Notes under the pieces: model-generated
What the model saw: the letters and a program-made list of their open reading frames with translations, nothing else
Told to the model about the DNA's origin: nothing
Database searches by the model: none
Program-made: the position numbers and the translations under genes
IMG/VR virus record: IMGVR_UViG_3300000228_000010
Coordinates: 2,335-54,493 of that record
DNA length: 52,159 nt
Strand: one strand, 5' to 3'
From: a virus
Shown: positions 8,143 through 18,700 of the stretch, piece by piece
How positions within the stretch are numbered: position 1 is the first letter of the stretch
Layout of the letters: each line of letters begins with the position of its first letter

Positions 8143-8445
8143 ATGAAAGCACAACTGTTGGTTAATCTTAAAATCGGCAGGGGTGTCATTGTTACACGGG
8201 GAGCCGTCTATAGCGATATAGACGGCGAACTGCCTGAGTTTGTAAAACAAAACATTGACAACCCAAAGATTTTCAGCATCCTCGATGCTGCTCCGATGGA
8301 ACAGCCCCAAGAGGAAACTCCTGGGGATGAAGAAGAGGAAACTCCTGAGCAAGAGGAAACTCCTGAAGAGCCGCCTGCGAAAGCAGAACCTGCTGAAGAA
8401 GTGCCATCCAAAGAGAACAAAAAGGCGTTATCACGCCGTAAGTAA
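8143..8445 (+). CDS. Small acidic head-region protein
   Basis: A 100-residue protein right after the capsid gene. The first 45 residues look folded (KAQLLVNLKIGRGVIVTRG, a small beta unit). The rest is low complexity, acidic and Pro-rich, with repeats of EETP at about residues 57-75 and a basic last segment (ENKKALSRRK). Position recalls small head-completion proteins such as lambda gpFI, but no homology is claimed. A perfect 10-bp hairpin lies within its coding sequence at 8203-8226. Ribosome site GGAGG precedes the ATG. Confidence 0.65.
   Translation: MKAQLLVNLKIGRGVIVTRGAVYSDIDGELPEFVKQNIDNPKIFSILDAAPMEQPQEETPGDEEEETPEQEETPEEPPAKAEPAEEVPSKENKKALSRRK
8203..8226 (+). other. Perfect hairpin with GCGA tetraloop inside a gene
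   Basis: GCCGTCTATA (8203-8212) pairs completely with TATAGACGGC (8217-8226), leaving the tetraloop GCGA, a member of the stable GNRA class. It lies early in the coding sequence of the small acidic protein, about 60 bases after its start. It may stabilise or process the abundant capsid mRNA, or it may be chance. Confidence 0.5.
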
Positions 8446-8453
8446 GGTGACTT

Positions 8454-8903
8454 ATGCTGAATACTGTTGATGACACCATTGACTTTGTAAAGATTCAGCT
8501 ATCATCGGCAGCTTCCACTCTCACTACTGAGGGGCTGGAAGCTGCCGTTAATAAAGCTCTGGCCGAGTTAGGCTGGAGCTTACCTATTGATAATGCTGAA
8601 AAAGAAATGTGGCTCGTTATTCGTGCTGCTCGCCATGCTTGCTACATTTTGTGGATTGCATCAGCACAAAAGTTCAAATACAAGCAGGTAAATTTGCAAC
8701 ACAGATTTGAACACTACGAAAAGCTGATTAAACACATGGATTCCGAGTTCGATGCTGCTTTGTCCGCTAATTCTACATTGTTTTCTAATATAGAGTCGTA
8801 CAAACTATTTGGAACAGCGGTAGGGGCAGGGTTTGCGTATGACGATCTAGGACAGGACATCACTTATGATAACCTGATCTTGTTCATAAATTCTGGAGAG
8901 TAA
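8454..8903 (+). CDS. Putative head-tail connector protein
   Basis: A 149-residue mostly helical protein in the slot where HK97 gp6-like adaptors, which form the ring below the portal, are found. Helices are suggested at about residues 6-18, 28-38, 47-75 and 80-100, with a Trp-containing middle (EKEMWLVIRAARHACYILWIA). It begins after AAGGTGA and ends one base before the next gene, consistent with translation as a block. Family not recognised with certainty. Confidence 0.55.
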   Translation: MLNTVDDTIDFVKIQLSSAASTLTTEGLEAAVNKALAELGWSLPIDNAEKEMWLVIRAARHACYILWIASAQKFKYKQVNLQHRFEHYEKLIKHMDSEFDAALSANSTLFSNIESYKLFGTAVGAGFAYDDLGQDITYDNLILFINSGE

Positions 8904-8904
8904 A

Positions 8905-9525
8905 ATGGCCGGTATTGGACCAGACATTTCTGAAGTTATAAATGAACTAGGTGTGGTAATAGAAATATTACGCACACCTACTAATATATCTGAAAAAATT
9001 ATCTATGACATGAACTCCCAAGCTACCAAGCCGTTTATTAGGGAGTTTCATAGAGATGGTTCTTTCTCTTCTGTTACAAAAATAGAAACAGGTGATATCC
9101 TTCATGTTTTAAAAACTGAAGAATACTTAATGGTTATGAATAAAACACCGGATATGTTCGAGGATGAAATTGTCGAATATGCGTCGGTTTTATATAAAAC
9201 AAATCTTCCATCAACTGCTAAAATATCCAGACCTAGTGCTGTAGTGAGAGATGTTGATTACAACCTTACTGAAACATGGGCAGATGTTGTGACCAGGGCA
9301 TATGGTGTAATAGCAGATAAGTTGCAAGGAACAAACATTGACCAAGAAGAACCCACAGGTCAAATTCAAATATGGGCTATTGAAGCATTTGTGCCTTCAA
9401 GTTACGGAGCAAAACCTCTGGATAGATTATACATCACTGCAACTGAATATTACAAGGTAGAAAAGGTTGAGAAATACAGGTATCCAGGTATACACGCACT
9501 GGATCTTGTTGAAGATACGAGGTAG
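8905..9525 (+). CDS. Putative neck or head-closure protein
   Basis: A 206-residue protein in the connector block. The sequence is mixed alpha/beta, with a beta-rich middle (GDILHVLKTEEYLMVMNKTPD) reminiscent of stopper proteins that seal the portal channel until the tail attaches. I do not recognise the family, so the role is inferred from order: capsid, adaptor, stopper, tail completion, terminator. It starts one base after the previous stop, and the next gene starts two bases after its own stop. Confidence 0.45.
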   Translation: MAGIGPDISEVINELGVVIEILRTPTNISEKIIYDMNSQATKPFIREFHRDGSFSSVTKIETGDILHVLKTEEYLMVMNKTPDMFEDEIVEYASVLYKTNLPSTAKISRPSAVVRDVDYNLTETWADVVTRAYGVIADKLQGTNIDQEEPTGQIQIWAIEAFVPSSYGAKPLDRLYITATEYYKVEKVEKYRYPGIHALDLVEDTR

Positions 9526-9527
9526 TT

Positions 9528-10019
9528 GTGATTTATGTGGCATTCGATCAGGATGAGTTCTTAAATGTCTATAATGCTCTTGATAAGGTAAGAGCCGTTG
9601 TAGATGCTATTGCTGAAAACACCCTTAGGCACTTCGCCATACTCACAGCAGCCACACTGAAAAGAAACATCCTATCTCAAACATATGGTGATTATGGTCA
9701 ACCACACGCCGAAACATGGTCTAAAAGAAAAGGTAATGATGCCTACTGGAGACAGACGGACGCATTACTTAATTCGATCATAGGTAACAAGGTATCCCCT
9801 CAGGGGTTATCAAACACCTCATATTTTGCTGGTGTACCTGCAGGTGTTATGAACGGCAATAAGGAAATACTAGATTATGCATTCTCGTTGGAGTATGGCG
9901 GTGGTTCTTCAGGCACTAAATCAAGACCATTGTTTCATAATACAATGGAAGATTTGATGCCATTCTATATGGAAAAGTTCCTGGCATCCAAGACATTAAT
10001 ATTTGAGGTGTGGTCGTGA
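9528..10019 (+). CDS. HK97 gp10-like tail completion protein (putative)
   Basis: A 163-residue protein with a GTG start. The order of features fits HK97 gp10-type neck and tail-completion proteins: an N-terminal amphipathic helix (VYNALDKVRAVVDAIAENTLRH), a central Arg/Lys-rich region, then YAFSLEYGGGSSGTKSRPLF near residues 123-142, where gp10-type proteins usually have an E-x-G-Gly-rich turn followed by RPF. It ends in a 4-base overlap with the next small gene. Confidence 0.6.
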   Translation: MIYVAFDQDEFLNVYNALDKVRAVVDAIAENTLRHFAILTAATLKRNILSQTYGDYGQPHAETWSKRKGNDAYWRQTDALLNSIIGNKVSPQGLSNTSYFAGVPAGVMNGNKEILDYAFSLEYGGGSSGTKSRPLFHNTMEDLMPFYMEKFLASKTLIFEVWS

Positions 10020-10213
10020 GAGTGCTTGACATAGTACCAAAAGACGTTATAATCCGTTTTGAATTGTCCTTAGGTGAAGTTCAGTGCATAACTAAGGCAC
10101 TGGATTATTGCACTATCGGTGACAGTGTTGACGATGATGAAGCTAAGGCTCTTGAAACCTTAAATAAAATGTTTGCTGATGTTTCAAAAGGGTTGGAAAA
10201 TGCCACTATCTAG
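10016..10213 (+). CDS. Small hypothetical neck-region protein
   Basis: A 65-residue acidic protein. The favoured start is GTG at 10016, forming a GTGA overlap with the preceding stop, five bases after GAGGTG; an alternative GTG at 10010 exists. The sequence looks like a short beta-hairpin followed by a helix (DDDEAKALETLNKMFADVSKGLENA). Its last 14 bases overlap the next gene. Such a small linker ORF between tail-completion and tail-terminator genes is common, but its role is unknown. Confidence 0.55.
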   Translation: MRVLDIVPKDVIIRFELSLGEVQCITKALDYCTIGDSVDDDEAKALETLNKMFADVSKGLENATI

Positions 10214-10658
10214 CACGGCAAAAGAACGGAATATCAAGTCATCTATAAAGAAATTCTTTGTGGATTATTTTGGTTCTATCGTTTCTTTTGATAAAACGGT
10301 AGCCCATCCCGACATCAGGGATAGCACTTTAACTAAATGGGTTCTTGTAAACTTCAAAGGGTTTCAACGATCCACGCTTGCAGAATATGTTGTAGAGGTA
10401 TATTGTGCAACAAGAAAAGACCCGGAAGGTGATAGCCTAACAAAACTGACCGATGAACTTTGTGGTCTTTTTTATAATGATATAGCATCAGATGGTCTAA
10501 CAAGAATACCACTGTACGATATTTACACAACTCCTTGGACACTGCTTAGTGGTATGGTAGTGCAAGAGATTATTGATACACCGATATTTAGAATGCCGTC
10601 AGATGAAACAAAAGTAAAAATTCTGACACTGAGGATTCGGTGGGGAATGCAGATATGA
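10200..10658 (+). CDS. Putative tail terminator protein
   Basis: A 152-residue protein from the ATG at 10200. It lies immediately before the major tail region, where tail terminators (lambda gpU class, which cap the tail tube and join it to the head) sit. The sequence is alpha/beta with strands around TLTKWVLVNFKGFQRSTLAEYVVEVYCAT and a C-terminal strand VKILTLRIRWGMQI, similar in layout to gpU-like folds. Its start overlaps the previous gene by 14 bases and its stop overlaps the next ATG (ATGA). Family assignment is by context. Confidence 0.55.
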   Translation: MPLSSTAKERNIKSSIKKFFVDYFGSIVSFDKTVAHPDIRDSTLTKWVLVNFKGFQRSTLAEYVVEVYCATRKDPEGDSLTKLTDELCGLFYNDIASDGLTRIPLYDIYTTPWTLLSGMVVQEIIDTPIFRMPSDETKVKILTLRIRWGMQI

Positions 10659-10942
10659 ATGACAATCATCAAACCTTTGTTGTTTGCGAAATGTGCAAGA
10701 AAAGGTTAATTGAAAGAAAACAAAATGGTTTGTGGTATTTTTGCTTTGGTAAAGGGGAAGCTGGCAGTAATAAGATTCCTGTTGAAATGTATATACACGG
10801 CAGTATAAAGTTGAAATGCTTACGCAGAAATTGTGGTCATTGGAATGTGTTGAATTACTTTCCACAAGTGTTTGAAGAAGTTCAATCGGATAGTCCGAAA
10901 CCCCAGGTCGTTCAAAACAACAACAAACTTAGGAGGATTTAA
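10655..10942 (+). CDS. Com-like zinc-ribbon protein
   Basis: A 95-residue protein with two cysteine pairs: C-E-M-C (residues 11-14) and CLRRNC (54-59), with another Cys near 30, and the segment SIKLKCLRRNCGHWN resembling the second knuckle of phage Mu Com, a zinc-finger translational activator. The gene overlaps the upstream stop as ATGA and sits directly before the major tail protein gene. It could be a regulator or a structural zinc protein. It resembles in layout the small zinc proteins at 30991 and 46335. Confidence 0.65.
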   Translation: MNDNHQTFVVCEMCKKRLIERKQNGLWYFCFGKGEAGSNKIPVEMYIHGSIKLKCLRRNCGHWNVLNYFPQVFEEVQSDSPKPQVVQNNNKLRRI

Positions 10943-10944
10943 CA

Positions 10945-11862
10945 ATGGCTTTAACTCGTACCGGTCCACTAACTAAAAACGCCAGTGCCGTAGCATTGGG
11001 TCTGGCACAAATTCGTGTAGGCAATGCTGCTGCAAACGTAGCAACTGCCACACCAACCCTTCTGCCGGTAAACTCTATTGGTGCATTGGCATCCACTAAG
11101 TTTACAGGTGACACAACTTTCTGGACTCTGGAATCTGGTTTCCCGATGCTGGAAGACCTCACTGTTCCTATTAAGGAATCTTGTTCTTTGGAGTGTGCTT
11201 TCAAAGAAATGACGCCTTTTAACCTGGCACTGGCCCGTGGTATTGATCCTGGTGCTGTAGCTGCATCTGCTACTGCTTCGTTTGTGCGCCAAGATACCAC
11301 TGCAGGTACTCGCACTGGTGTTATCACCGTTACTGATACTGCAGGTCCTGTGAATGATACATTCATTGTTACGTTCACTTCACCTACTGCATTTGACATC
11401 TCCGGTGTTGTGGTAGGTTATGTCGGTTCTGGTACTGTCAGCACTCTGACTGCTCCTGTAAATGGTGCTAACCCGTATTTCAGTATTCCTGCTAACTATT
11501 TCAGCGGTTCGTGGGTTGACAACGATACCATGACGTTTGAAACCACCGCTTATGTTGCCGCAGGTGGTGCTTATGCAGGTATGACTGGTGCAATCAATCT
11601 GGGAGGACTGAAAGCTCCAGATTATGTTCGTATGGAAGCCGTTTATACCTTCCCCGATAACCAAGCTCAGATGGTCATCATCTTCCCACGTGCAAACGTG
11701 ACAAGTAAGATGGAGATGGATCTGAAAGCTGAAGATGCTGCTGCTATCCCAGTGACATTTGGTGCAAAGCGGGCTGATGCAGGTATCATCGGTGGTCACA
11801 CATCTTGGGATGATAAGCCGCTCGGCACGATCTTGTTCCTCACTGGCGTAGACATGGTGTAA
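10945..11862 (+). CDS. Major tail protein
   Basis: A 305-residue tube protein that would stack in hexamers around the tape measure protein. The N- and C-terminal parts form the expected beta-rich core (TGDTTFWTLESGFPMLEDLTVPIKE; VRMEAVYTFPDNQAQM near residue 228). Residues about 120-205 are a Gly/Thr-rich inserted domain probably displayed on the tail surface. That insert is strikingly like the end of the tail protein at 19382. The gene has a strong AGGAGG site and is followed by a terminator, as expected for a very abundant product. Confidence 0.82.
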   Translation: MALTRTGPLTKNASAVALGLAQIRVGNAAANVATATPTLLPVNSIGALASTKFTGDTTFWTLESGFPMLEDLTVPIKESCSLECAFKEMTPFNLALARGIDPGAVAASATASFVRQDTTAGTRTGVITVTDTAGPVNDTFIVTFTSPTAFDISGVVVGYVGSGTVSTLTAPVNGANPYFSIPANYFSGSWVDNDTMTFETTAYVAAGGAYAGMTGAINLGGLKAPDYVRMEAVYTFPDNQAQMVIIFPRANVTSKMEMDLKAEDAAAIPVTFGAKRADAGIIGGHTSWDDKPLGTILFLTGVDMV

Positions 11863-11893
11863 TTGAAGTAATTTGTTCAGCACAATAAAACAA

Positions 11894-11922
11894 CCCTCCC
11901 GGTTAATTCCGGGAGGGATTTT
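11894..11922 (+). terminator. Rho-independent terminator after major tail gene
   Basis: CCCTCCCGG (11894-11902) pairs with CCGGGAGGG (11909-11917) around TTAATT, followed by ATTTT. The T tract is short, so read-through is likely, lowering expression of the chaperones and tape measure relative to the tube. The next ribosome site (AAGGAG) begins immediately after the T tract. Confidence 0.75.
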
Positions 11923-11934
11923 AAGGAGAATATC

Positions 11935-12375
11935 ATGGCATCAACACTCAATCCTGACATCAGGAATATAGAATATGGCAAACGTGAAATCAAATCCCTT
12001 CAAATCTTTCCTCTATCCATTCGTGATCAATTTAAACTGTCTGATATGATTACCAAGGTTGTTACTAGCATTGTAGACGCTCAAGAACAAAATCAGTTTA
12101 GCGACATGGCATTTATGCATCAAGTGATGGAAGCTATTGAAGCCAACATTGCACAGGTATTGTGTGTATCGGCTGATATTTCTATTGAAGAATCAAATGA
12201 GGTTCTTGATATCATGACTAACCCCCAACTCGTTGAGTTGGTTGAAATTATATGGGTTGTGAATTATGAGCCCGCAATAAAAAAAGGGAAAGACCTCTTC
12301 GAGAGGGGGAGGAATCTGTTTCCTTCGAAGAGGTCATCAGCACCTTCCTTGAATGCTTTCCCCAATATAGATTAG
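11935..12375 (+). CDS. Tail assembly chaperone, gpG-type
   Basis: A 146-residue helical protein between the major tail and tape measure genes, the position of lambda gpG. It would coat the tape measure protein before tube assembly. After about residue 116 most ribosomes continue in this frame; a fraction should shift -1 at A7 (12279-12285) to make the longer fused chaperone. Zero-frame codons there are ATA AAA AAA GGG. AAGGAG precedes the ATG, just downstream of the terminator. Confidence 0.85.
   Translation: MASTLNPDIRNIEYGKREIKSLQIFPLSIRDQFKLSDMITKVVTSIVDAQEQNQFSDMAFMHQVMEAIEANIAQVLCVSADISIEESNEVLDIMTNPQLVELVEIIWVVNYEPAIKKGKDLFERGRNLFPSKRSSAPSLNAFPNID
12279..12335 (+). promoter_or_regulatory. 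Programmed -1 frameshift signal
   Basis: The heptamer A AAA AAA (12279-12285) is in the correct phase for a -1 slip. After a 6-base spacer (GGGAAA), GACCTCTTCGA (12292-12302) pairs perfectly with TCGAAGAGGTC (12325-12335), 11 bp. Inside the loop AGGAA can pair with TTCCT, and the loop run GGGGGA could pair with TCCCC at 12359-12363 as a pseudoknot. Spacer and stem match the usual requirements of such signals. Confidence 0.88.
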
Positions 12376-12704
12376 AACATGTGTATTGCAAGTCCTTTAA
12401 GGAAGGAGGACTTGCACAAGGTCAAGTAGAGTATTTGTATGAGGCATCTCAAAAAAGAAAGTCCTGTGAATACAGGTTTTTAGCTGCAATACATGGTGTT
12501 GATTTACCAGCAGAGGATGAAGAAAAATCTACGGTGGCAGTTGAAACTGCAATTGAAAAAGAGTTTGAACAAGCCAAACCCTCAAATGGTTTATTTGGAG
12601 ATCCTGCTGAATATGAAAAAATGAGTGAAAATGAACGATCAATCGCATCCCAGGCTTTAATGGCGAAATTCAAAAACTGGGCAAAAGATACTTCTTTAGG
12701 ATAA
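12285..12704 (+). CDS. gpT-type extension of fused tail chaperone (-1 frame)
   Basis: The -1 frame is open from the slippery site to 12704. The fusion read from 11935 would be about 256 residues. Its extension begins REGEESVSFEEVISTFL and contains FPQYRLEHVY, then a charged helical tail with KSTVAVETAIEKEFEQAK. The ORF has no good start of its own: the GTG at 12381 lacks a ribosome site, which supports expression by frameshift. As in lambda, gpG and gpGT-type proteins would act in a defined ratio on the tape measure. Confidence 0.85.
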   Translation, partial: RERPLREGEESVSFEEVISTFLECFPQYRLEHVYCKSFKEGGLAQGQVEYLYEASQKRKSCEYRFLAAIHGVDLPAEDEEKSTVAVETAIEKEFEQAKPSNGLFGDPAEYEKMSENERSIASQALMAKFKNWAKDTSLG

Positions 12705-12714
12705 GGATGATACA

Positions 12715-15700
12715 ATGGAAGGTACTAAAGAACTTGGTCTTGGCCTTATATTTACTGCCAGATTTAATGAAGTCTCTGCCGCGATTGATGGTTTAAAAGC
12801 AAAGCTTGCAGAACTATCAACAGGATTCAAAGGCGTTGGTAGTCCTGCTGCGGCTGAGACAAAGAAGTTAGAAAAAGCTGCAAAGGATGCAGCCAAAGGT
12901 TTAGATGATGCAGCCAAAGGTGCTGATATATTTAAACGTGCAGTTGCTTCCTCTATGGGTGAATCTGCACAATACCAAAAAGCACTCGCTTCATTGGGAA
13001 AAGAAGCAGGCACCTCACAGATTAGATTTAAGGATCTGACAGGTGCTTTGCGGGCAGCAGAATCCGCAATCTTGCAAACTAAAAAGACCCAGTTTGATTC
13101 TGCTGATGCCGCAGATGCTTGGGCATCTAAGGTTGACAGAGTTAAAGTGGCTCACGCATTTATGCGTGATGAAATCACCAAAGTAGGTGGCCAGTTGCTG
13201 AGTGCTTCTAAAGGCACAAAAGAACTGGTTAATATACAAAACGATTTAGTGAAAGCCTACACAAACTCTGGTGTGCCTGCCAACTATTTGATTAGTCAAT
13301 TAGGCAAGCAAATTCAGACACTACCTGAACTCCGAACGAAACTAACACAACTCACAAAAGATTGGCAATATAATGCTTCTGCTACTGTGGAAGCAACCAA
13401 AGTAATTAATCAACACGCATCTGTAATGAACCAGATGGGGCAGAACGGGGATAAGTGGGCTGCAGGTGTAAACAAATCTGCTGCGGCTCAGGCATTCTTG
13501 CGTGGTGAAGTTATAAAAGCAAATGGTGAACTTATTTCTTATGGTAAATCTTCCCAACAGATTACCACAGAAATGAATAAACTCACAAAAGGGTTTCAAG
13601 ATAGTGACACCAGAGTTAAATCTTTAGCAGGTTCATTTGGAACTGGTATTAAGACTTTTGATGATTTTAAAGCAGCTATAAAAAGCCTAAATGATTCCGA
13701 TGCTACAAAAGTAAAAGCAAGTAAAGCAGTATTGGATAGTCAGAATGCCTTGATTAAGAGTTATCCAACTCTTTCCAGTTCTGTCAGTTACCTCAATGAA
13801 AAAATAAAAGCAGGTAATATTACATATACTCAGGCTGGTGAAGTTCTCAGTAAAATGAGGATAAAGCAGATTGAAAATAGTAAGGCTATGGAAGCTGCTG
13901 CAAAGGCAGAAGCCATAATAGTGGAGCAAAAAGACAATCTTGCGAGGAAGTATGAAAAGCTAGGTTCTGTTGCAGATAACTATATTGGTATGTATGGCAA
14001 AGAAATAAAAAGTATTAAAGATGTTACCGCCGCTTTAGATAGTCAGATGGCTAAATTGAATCAAAAAACCACTGGAACTCTTAAAGCTACTGAAACTGAA
14101 AAAAGCATGGTAGCAGTACACAATGAATCAAGACAGGCTATTGAGCGCCTTAATAAGCAGGTTGAAGCTGGAATTATTACACAGAAGCGGGCGGATGAAG
14201 CATCCAAAAGCATTAAGTCTGGTGCAGCAGCAGAAATGCTGAATAGGCAAGTTCGGGAAGGAATGATTACTCAACAAAAAGCTGATGAAATGCTTAAAAA
14301 ATATAATAAGACCGTAGGAGATCATGAGAAAGAAGCAAACAAGGCCACCAACGCAACAAATAAATTATCGGATACTTTAACCAATGCAGCAAATGGGGCA
14401 AACAAAGCTAAAGATTACTTCCAACAATTAGGATATGCTGTCAAACAATTGTCTGCTTGGATGCCTGCTGCCCTCATCATTGCATCTGTCACTTCAGCAT
14501 TTAATGCAGGTGTGCAGGCGATAATTGAGTACGATCAAGCATTAAAAAACTTGCAAGCAATCACACAGGCAACTGATGCTGAAACGGCTATGATGGGGCA
14601 GAAGATTTTGGAAGTATCCAAAATCACCAAGTATAGTGCATCTGAAATAGGTGCTGCAATGACAACTATTGGACAGGCAGGTTTCAATGCCGCCCAAACA
14701 ATGGACATCATAACACCAGCAGCGCAGTTAGCCCAAGGTGCATTAGAAAAGATGGATGTAACTGCAGACCTTGTGACTACCACATTGACAGTGTTTGGCA
14801 TGAAATCCCATGAAGCTGCAAGGGCTGCAGACGTACTGGCTGCCGCTGCTAACTGGTCAAAAGCAAACCTACAGCAATTACGGACTGCAATGAACTACGT
14901 TGGTCCTGTTGCAAAATCTGCAGGTATATCGTTGGAAGAAACTGCCGCAGCTATGATGCAATTGTTCAATGTAGGTTTAAAGGCATCTACTGTAGGTACG
15001 TCATTTAGACAATTGATAGGGGCAATTGAAGCACCATCAACTAAATTGCGTAAAGCTATGACTGATGCAGGGATGTCCATACAAGAATTAAATCCAAAAT
15101 TTGAAAGAACAAAAGGTGTTGCACAAGGATTCGGCGGCTCTCTTGAGGTTCTGAGTAAGGTATTAAAAGGTGATCTCCAAAAATCGTTACAACTGTTTGG
15201 TATTCGGGTTGCTGGTACTGCACTCGCATTATCAAACTTAGGAAAAGATGGATTTCAATTACTTGTAGAACAAGCAGGCACTGTGGGTTCCGCAGCAAAG
15301 ATGGCAGAGATTCAGATGGGTGGTTTGCAAGTATCCATGAAAAATACTGCAAACGTGGCAAAAAATTTAGCTATAGTTGTAGGTCAGCCTTTAGGAGAGG
15401 CATTTAAAATATTTTTAAATATTGCAAAGTCCGTATTAGAAGTGATGACAGTAATTATGGATACACCATTTCTACGGGAAACTGTGGCATGGGTAGGATT
15501 AACTACTGTAGTGATAGGATTAGGTGTAGCTCTTAAAACATTACATTCTTATTTAACAGTAGGTATAATCACTGTTACCAGTTACATGTATGCGTGGGGC
15601 CCACATGCTGCAATGTGGAGGGCCACACAGACGGCAGTGGCGGCAGGCACAGCATCATTGCTGTCGGCTAACATTGCCACAAATACATTAGGAGGCACAT

Positions 15701-18700
15701 TAACTGCTGTAAGGGGCATGGTTACTGCTTTTTATACAACTCTCTTAGCGAATCCATTTGTAGCTATAGCAGCTGGCATTGCGGCGTTATTAGTGGGATT
15801 AGTAGCTTATAGAACATATTCGGCTCAGGCTTTACAAGCCTCAGAAAAAGCATTTTATACGCACCAAAAAAATACAGAGGCTTTAAAATTTTATTCCGAT
15901 AGTTTAAAAGAGGCTTCAGGGAGTGAAATAAAACATAAAGGTGTGTTGGATAGATTAGTTCAAGCGTATCCTGAATTGCAGGCACAATTGGCTAAAACAA
16001 ATGGCTCTATGGCAGAAGAAACTAAGACTGTAGATGCACAATTGAAAAAAGAAGAGGAATTAGCCAAAAGTAAGTTGGCAGAATACTTTGCAAGATTAGC
16101 TAAGGAATACAACAATACAAAGAAAGAAGCAGAAACATTACGCACGGCTGTTAAATGGTCCAATGACGAACTTACATTTCAACAAAGGACTGTGTTTGTA
16201 GCTACACATTTTTGGACTGCATTTTCCACTGCTGTCCGAAAGTATGCATCTGTATTGCCAGGTGTTGATAGTGCCCATAAAGTTCTTGGTGAGAGGATTA
16301 ATAAAAATAAGGAACTGACAAAAGAGCAAGAAGCGGCATTTATTAAATTAGGTGTAATAATAGGCAGGAATGGACAAACTATAAAAGAGTATGCCGAAAA
16401 GAGTGGTATCTCATTGGGTGAATTGGCTAAACGATTCCCAACATTGCAAAAGGTCATTGAGGCCACCATTGCAGCCCAAGATAGATTTAAAAAAGCTGGA
16501 TTGAACGATCAAGATGCTCAGGAAGCAGCAGATGTATTAGGTGCTATGGGTGATGAATGGGTCAGTATGTATGCCAAAGCTGATAATGCCCAAAAGAATT
16601 TCATTATGTCCACTGTACAAAATCTTAACAAGGAAAAAGATGGGCTTGTTAAGATGTTGGAAGAGAAAAAAATCACCAGGGCGCAGTTTGACCAAATGAT
16701 GATTGAAAAAGAAAGGCAGGCTCTGGATAAAGTAGAAAAGTATCAAGAAGATCATTACCACAAAATTGATAAGATAGTACAGGATGCTTTTAATCGCAAG
16801 AAGAAAGCTATGGAAGATGCCTTTACCAGAGAGCAACAAATGGCAGAGGCTAATCTCAAGGCACAAACAGCCTTGTTAAATGCGTCTAGCAACAACGAAC
16901 CAGCAATTTTAAAGAAAAGAGTTGAACTTGAAAAAGAGTACGGTAGGGCTACTGAAGAGAGGATCAAAAATCAACAAGCTGCAGAATTGGAACTCAATAA
17001 AAAGAAGGAAGAAGTATTAAAGAACTTTGCCTCAAAAGAATCTAATAATGCTGATGTTCAAAAACGGTTAATGGCTAAAGTAAACTCTGATCGCCTCGCC
17101 GATGACATTGCTACTTACACTAAATCTTATGAAGCATATAAGCGTGAGATGGATAAGAAGATAAGTGAAGTGGAGCGTTGGTCTGCCGCAGTAAAAGCGA
17201 CACAAAGAGAAATAGCAAGTGCTTACACTACATACCAAAATAATATGCGGTCTCTTGATGATAAGATGTGGGATGCATCCAGAAAAGGTATGGATGATGC
17301 GAGTAAGAATGCTTCCATAATGGCACAAATGGCACAAAAAGAATCACAGTATCGCCAGAGTTTGGCAAATTCTGATGCTCAAAAAGACACAACATTAAAA
17401 ATGGCTGAATTGGAGAGAGCAAGAAGTACGAGCCAGCAAATAATAGATTTGGCAGGTCAGGTATCATTTAAAAAGATTTCGTATGTAAATGGTGAGAAAA
17501 AAGAGGAAGAGGATGCAGCGGCAAACAGTATATTTCTGCAACAAAAGATTGCTGAAGCTAAAGGAAAAGAAGCCGAGTTGTTCAACAGAACCAAGCAAGC
17601 CCTTGAAGAAAGAATGCAGTATGAACAGAAGATGAAAGAAGAAAGTATAGCTGCAATGAACGCTATCACGAAGTCGGTCACCGAACTCAATACTACTATA
17701 GGGGGATTGAATAAGAAGAAAGTTGAAATAGATACGGAGTCAGCCCTCCTTCAAATAAAGAAACTCGCCCGTGATATTAGCGAAGTTGAAGCCAAGATGA
17801 TAGTAGATTTTGTTGCTGCAGGTACTAATGAAAAGCTTGATGTGGCTTTGCAGAATAATACACAAAAGGTTGAAGAGTTTCATAAAACAGTAAGACAGCA
17901 GACATCTACTTTAAAAGTAGAGGTCACGGATCAAGATGGTAATGATTTTGGTAAAACATTAGATACGTTAATTGAGGATGTAGCTGGATTTCAGCACAAA
18001 ATCAATGATGCTCCGCCGGTAGAATTGGTTACAAAATTTGAGGGAGAAGGATCTGCTAAACTTCCTCTATCAGAAAAGATAGAGGAGATGAAACAGAAAC
18101 TAGAAGATTTTAAATCCAGTCTTTCTGATAATTCAGGAGCAAGTGTTGTAGTTACATTCCAAGGTATAGTACAGGATGGACCTACTCCATTATCTGATGC
18201 TATTTATGCTGTGGAACAACAGATAGCAGGATTGATTGAAAAAGCTGCCGCAACTAAGCCAGTGATAACCATTGATATTGCCCCTGCTGAGGCATCAATC
18301 AATACACTATTAGCGAAGATTGCAGAAATAGCTAAGGAGTGGATTGTAACTGTAAAAGCTAATGTTTATGGTACACGGGATGTAGAAGAACTTATTTCAC
18401 GTATTCGGGAACTCAGGGATAAGACTGTCACTGTGACTACCAAATTTGTAAACAAAGGTGCCGCACCCGCAGGTTATGCCCATGGAGGTGAGATTCCTGG
18501 TACAGGCGATGGTGATACACACCCTGCTATGTTGACACCAGGTGAGTTTGTTCTTCGTAAGTCTGCTGTTAGAAAATATGGAACTCAATTATTGCACATG
18601 ATGAACAGCATGGTAGCACCCATACCCAATATGTTAAACAGTGCATTCGGTGGTATGGCAATGCCGCAAATAGCAATGGCAGTTCCAGGTGCAGGATCAG

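Noticed and set aside
7621-8352. 243-codon reverse-strand ORF opposite the capsid end
   Set aside because: Antisense to the major capsid gene and the next gene, no ribosome site, no recognisable family.
10929-11399. 156-codon reverse ORF opposite the major tail gene
   Set aside because: Antisense shadow of a codon-biased gene; no ribosome site.
12381-12704. Independent gene starting at GTG 12381
   Set aside because: The -1 frame is open well upstream and joins the chaperone at a slippery site; the GTG has no ribosome site.
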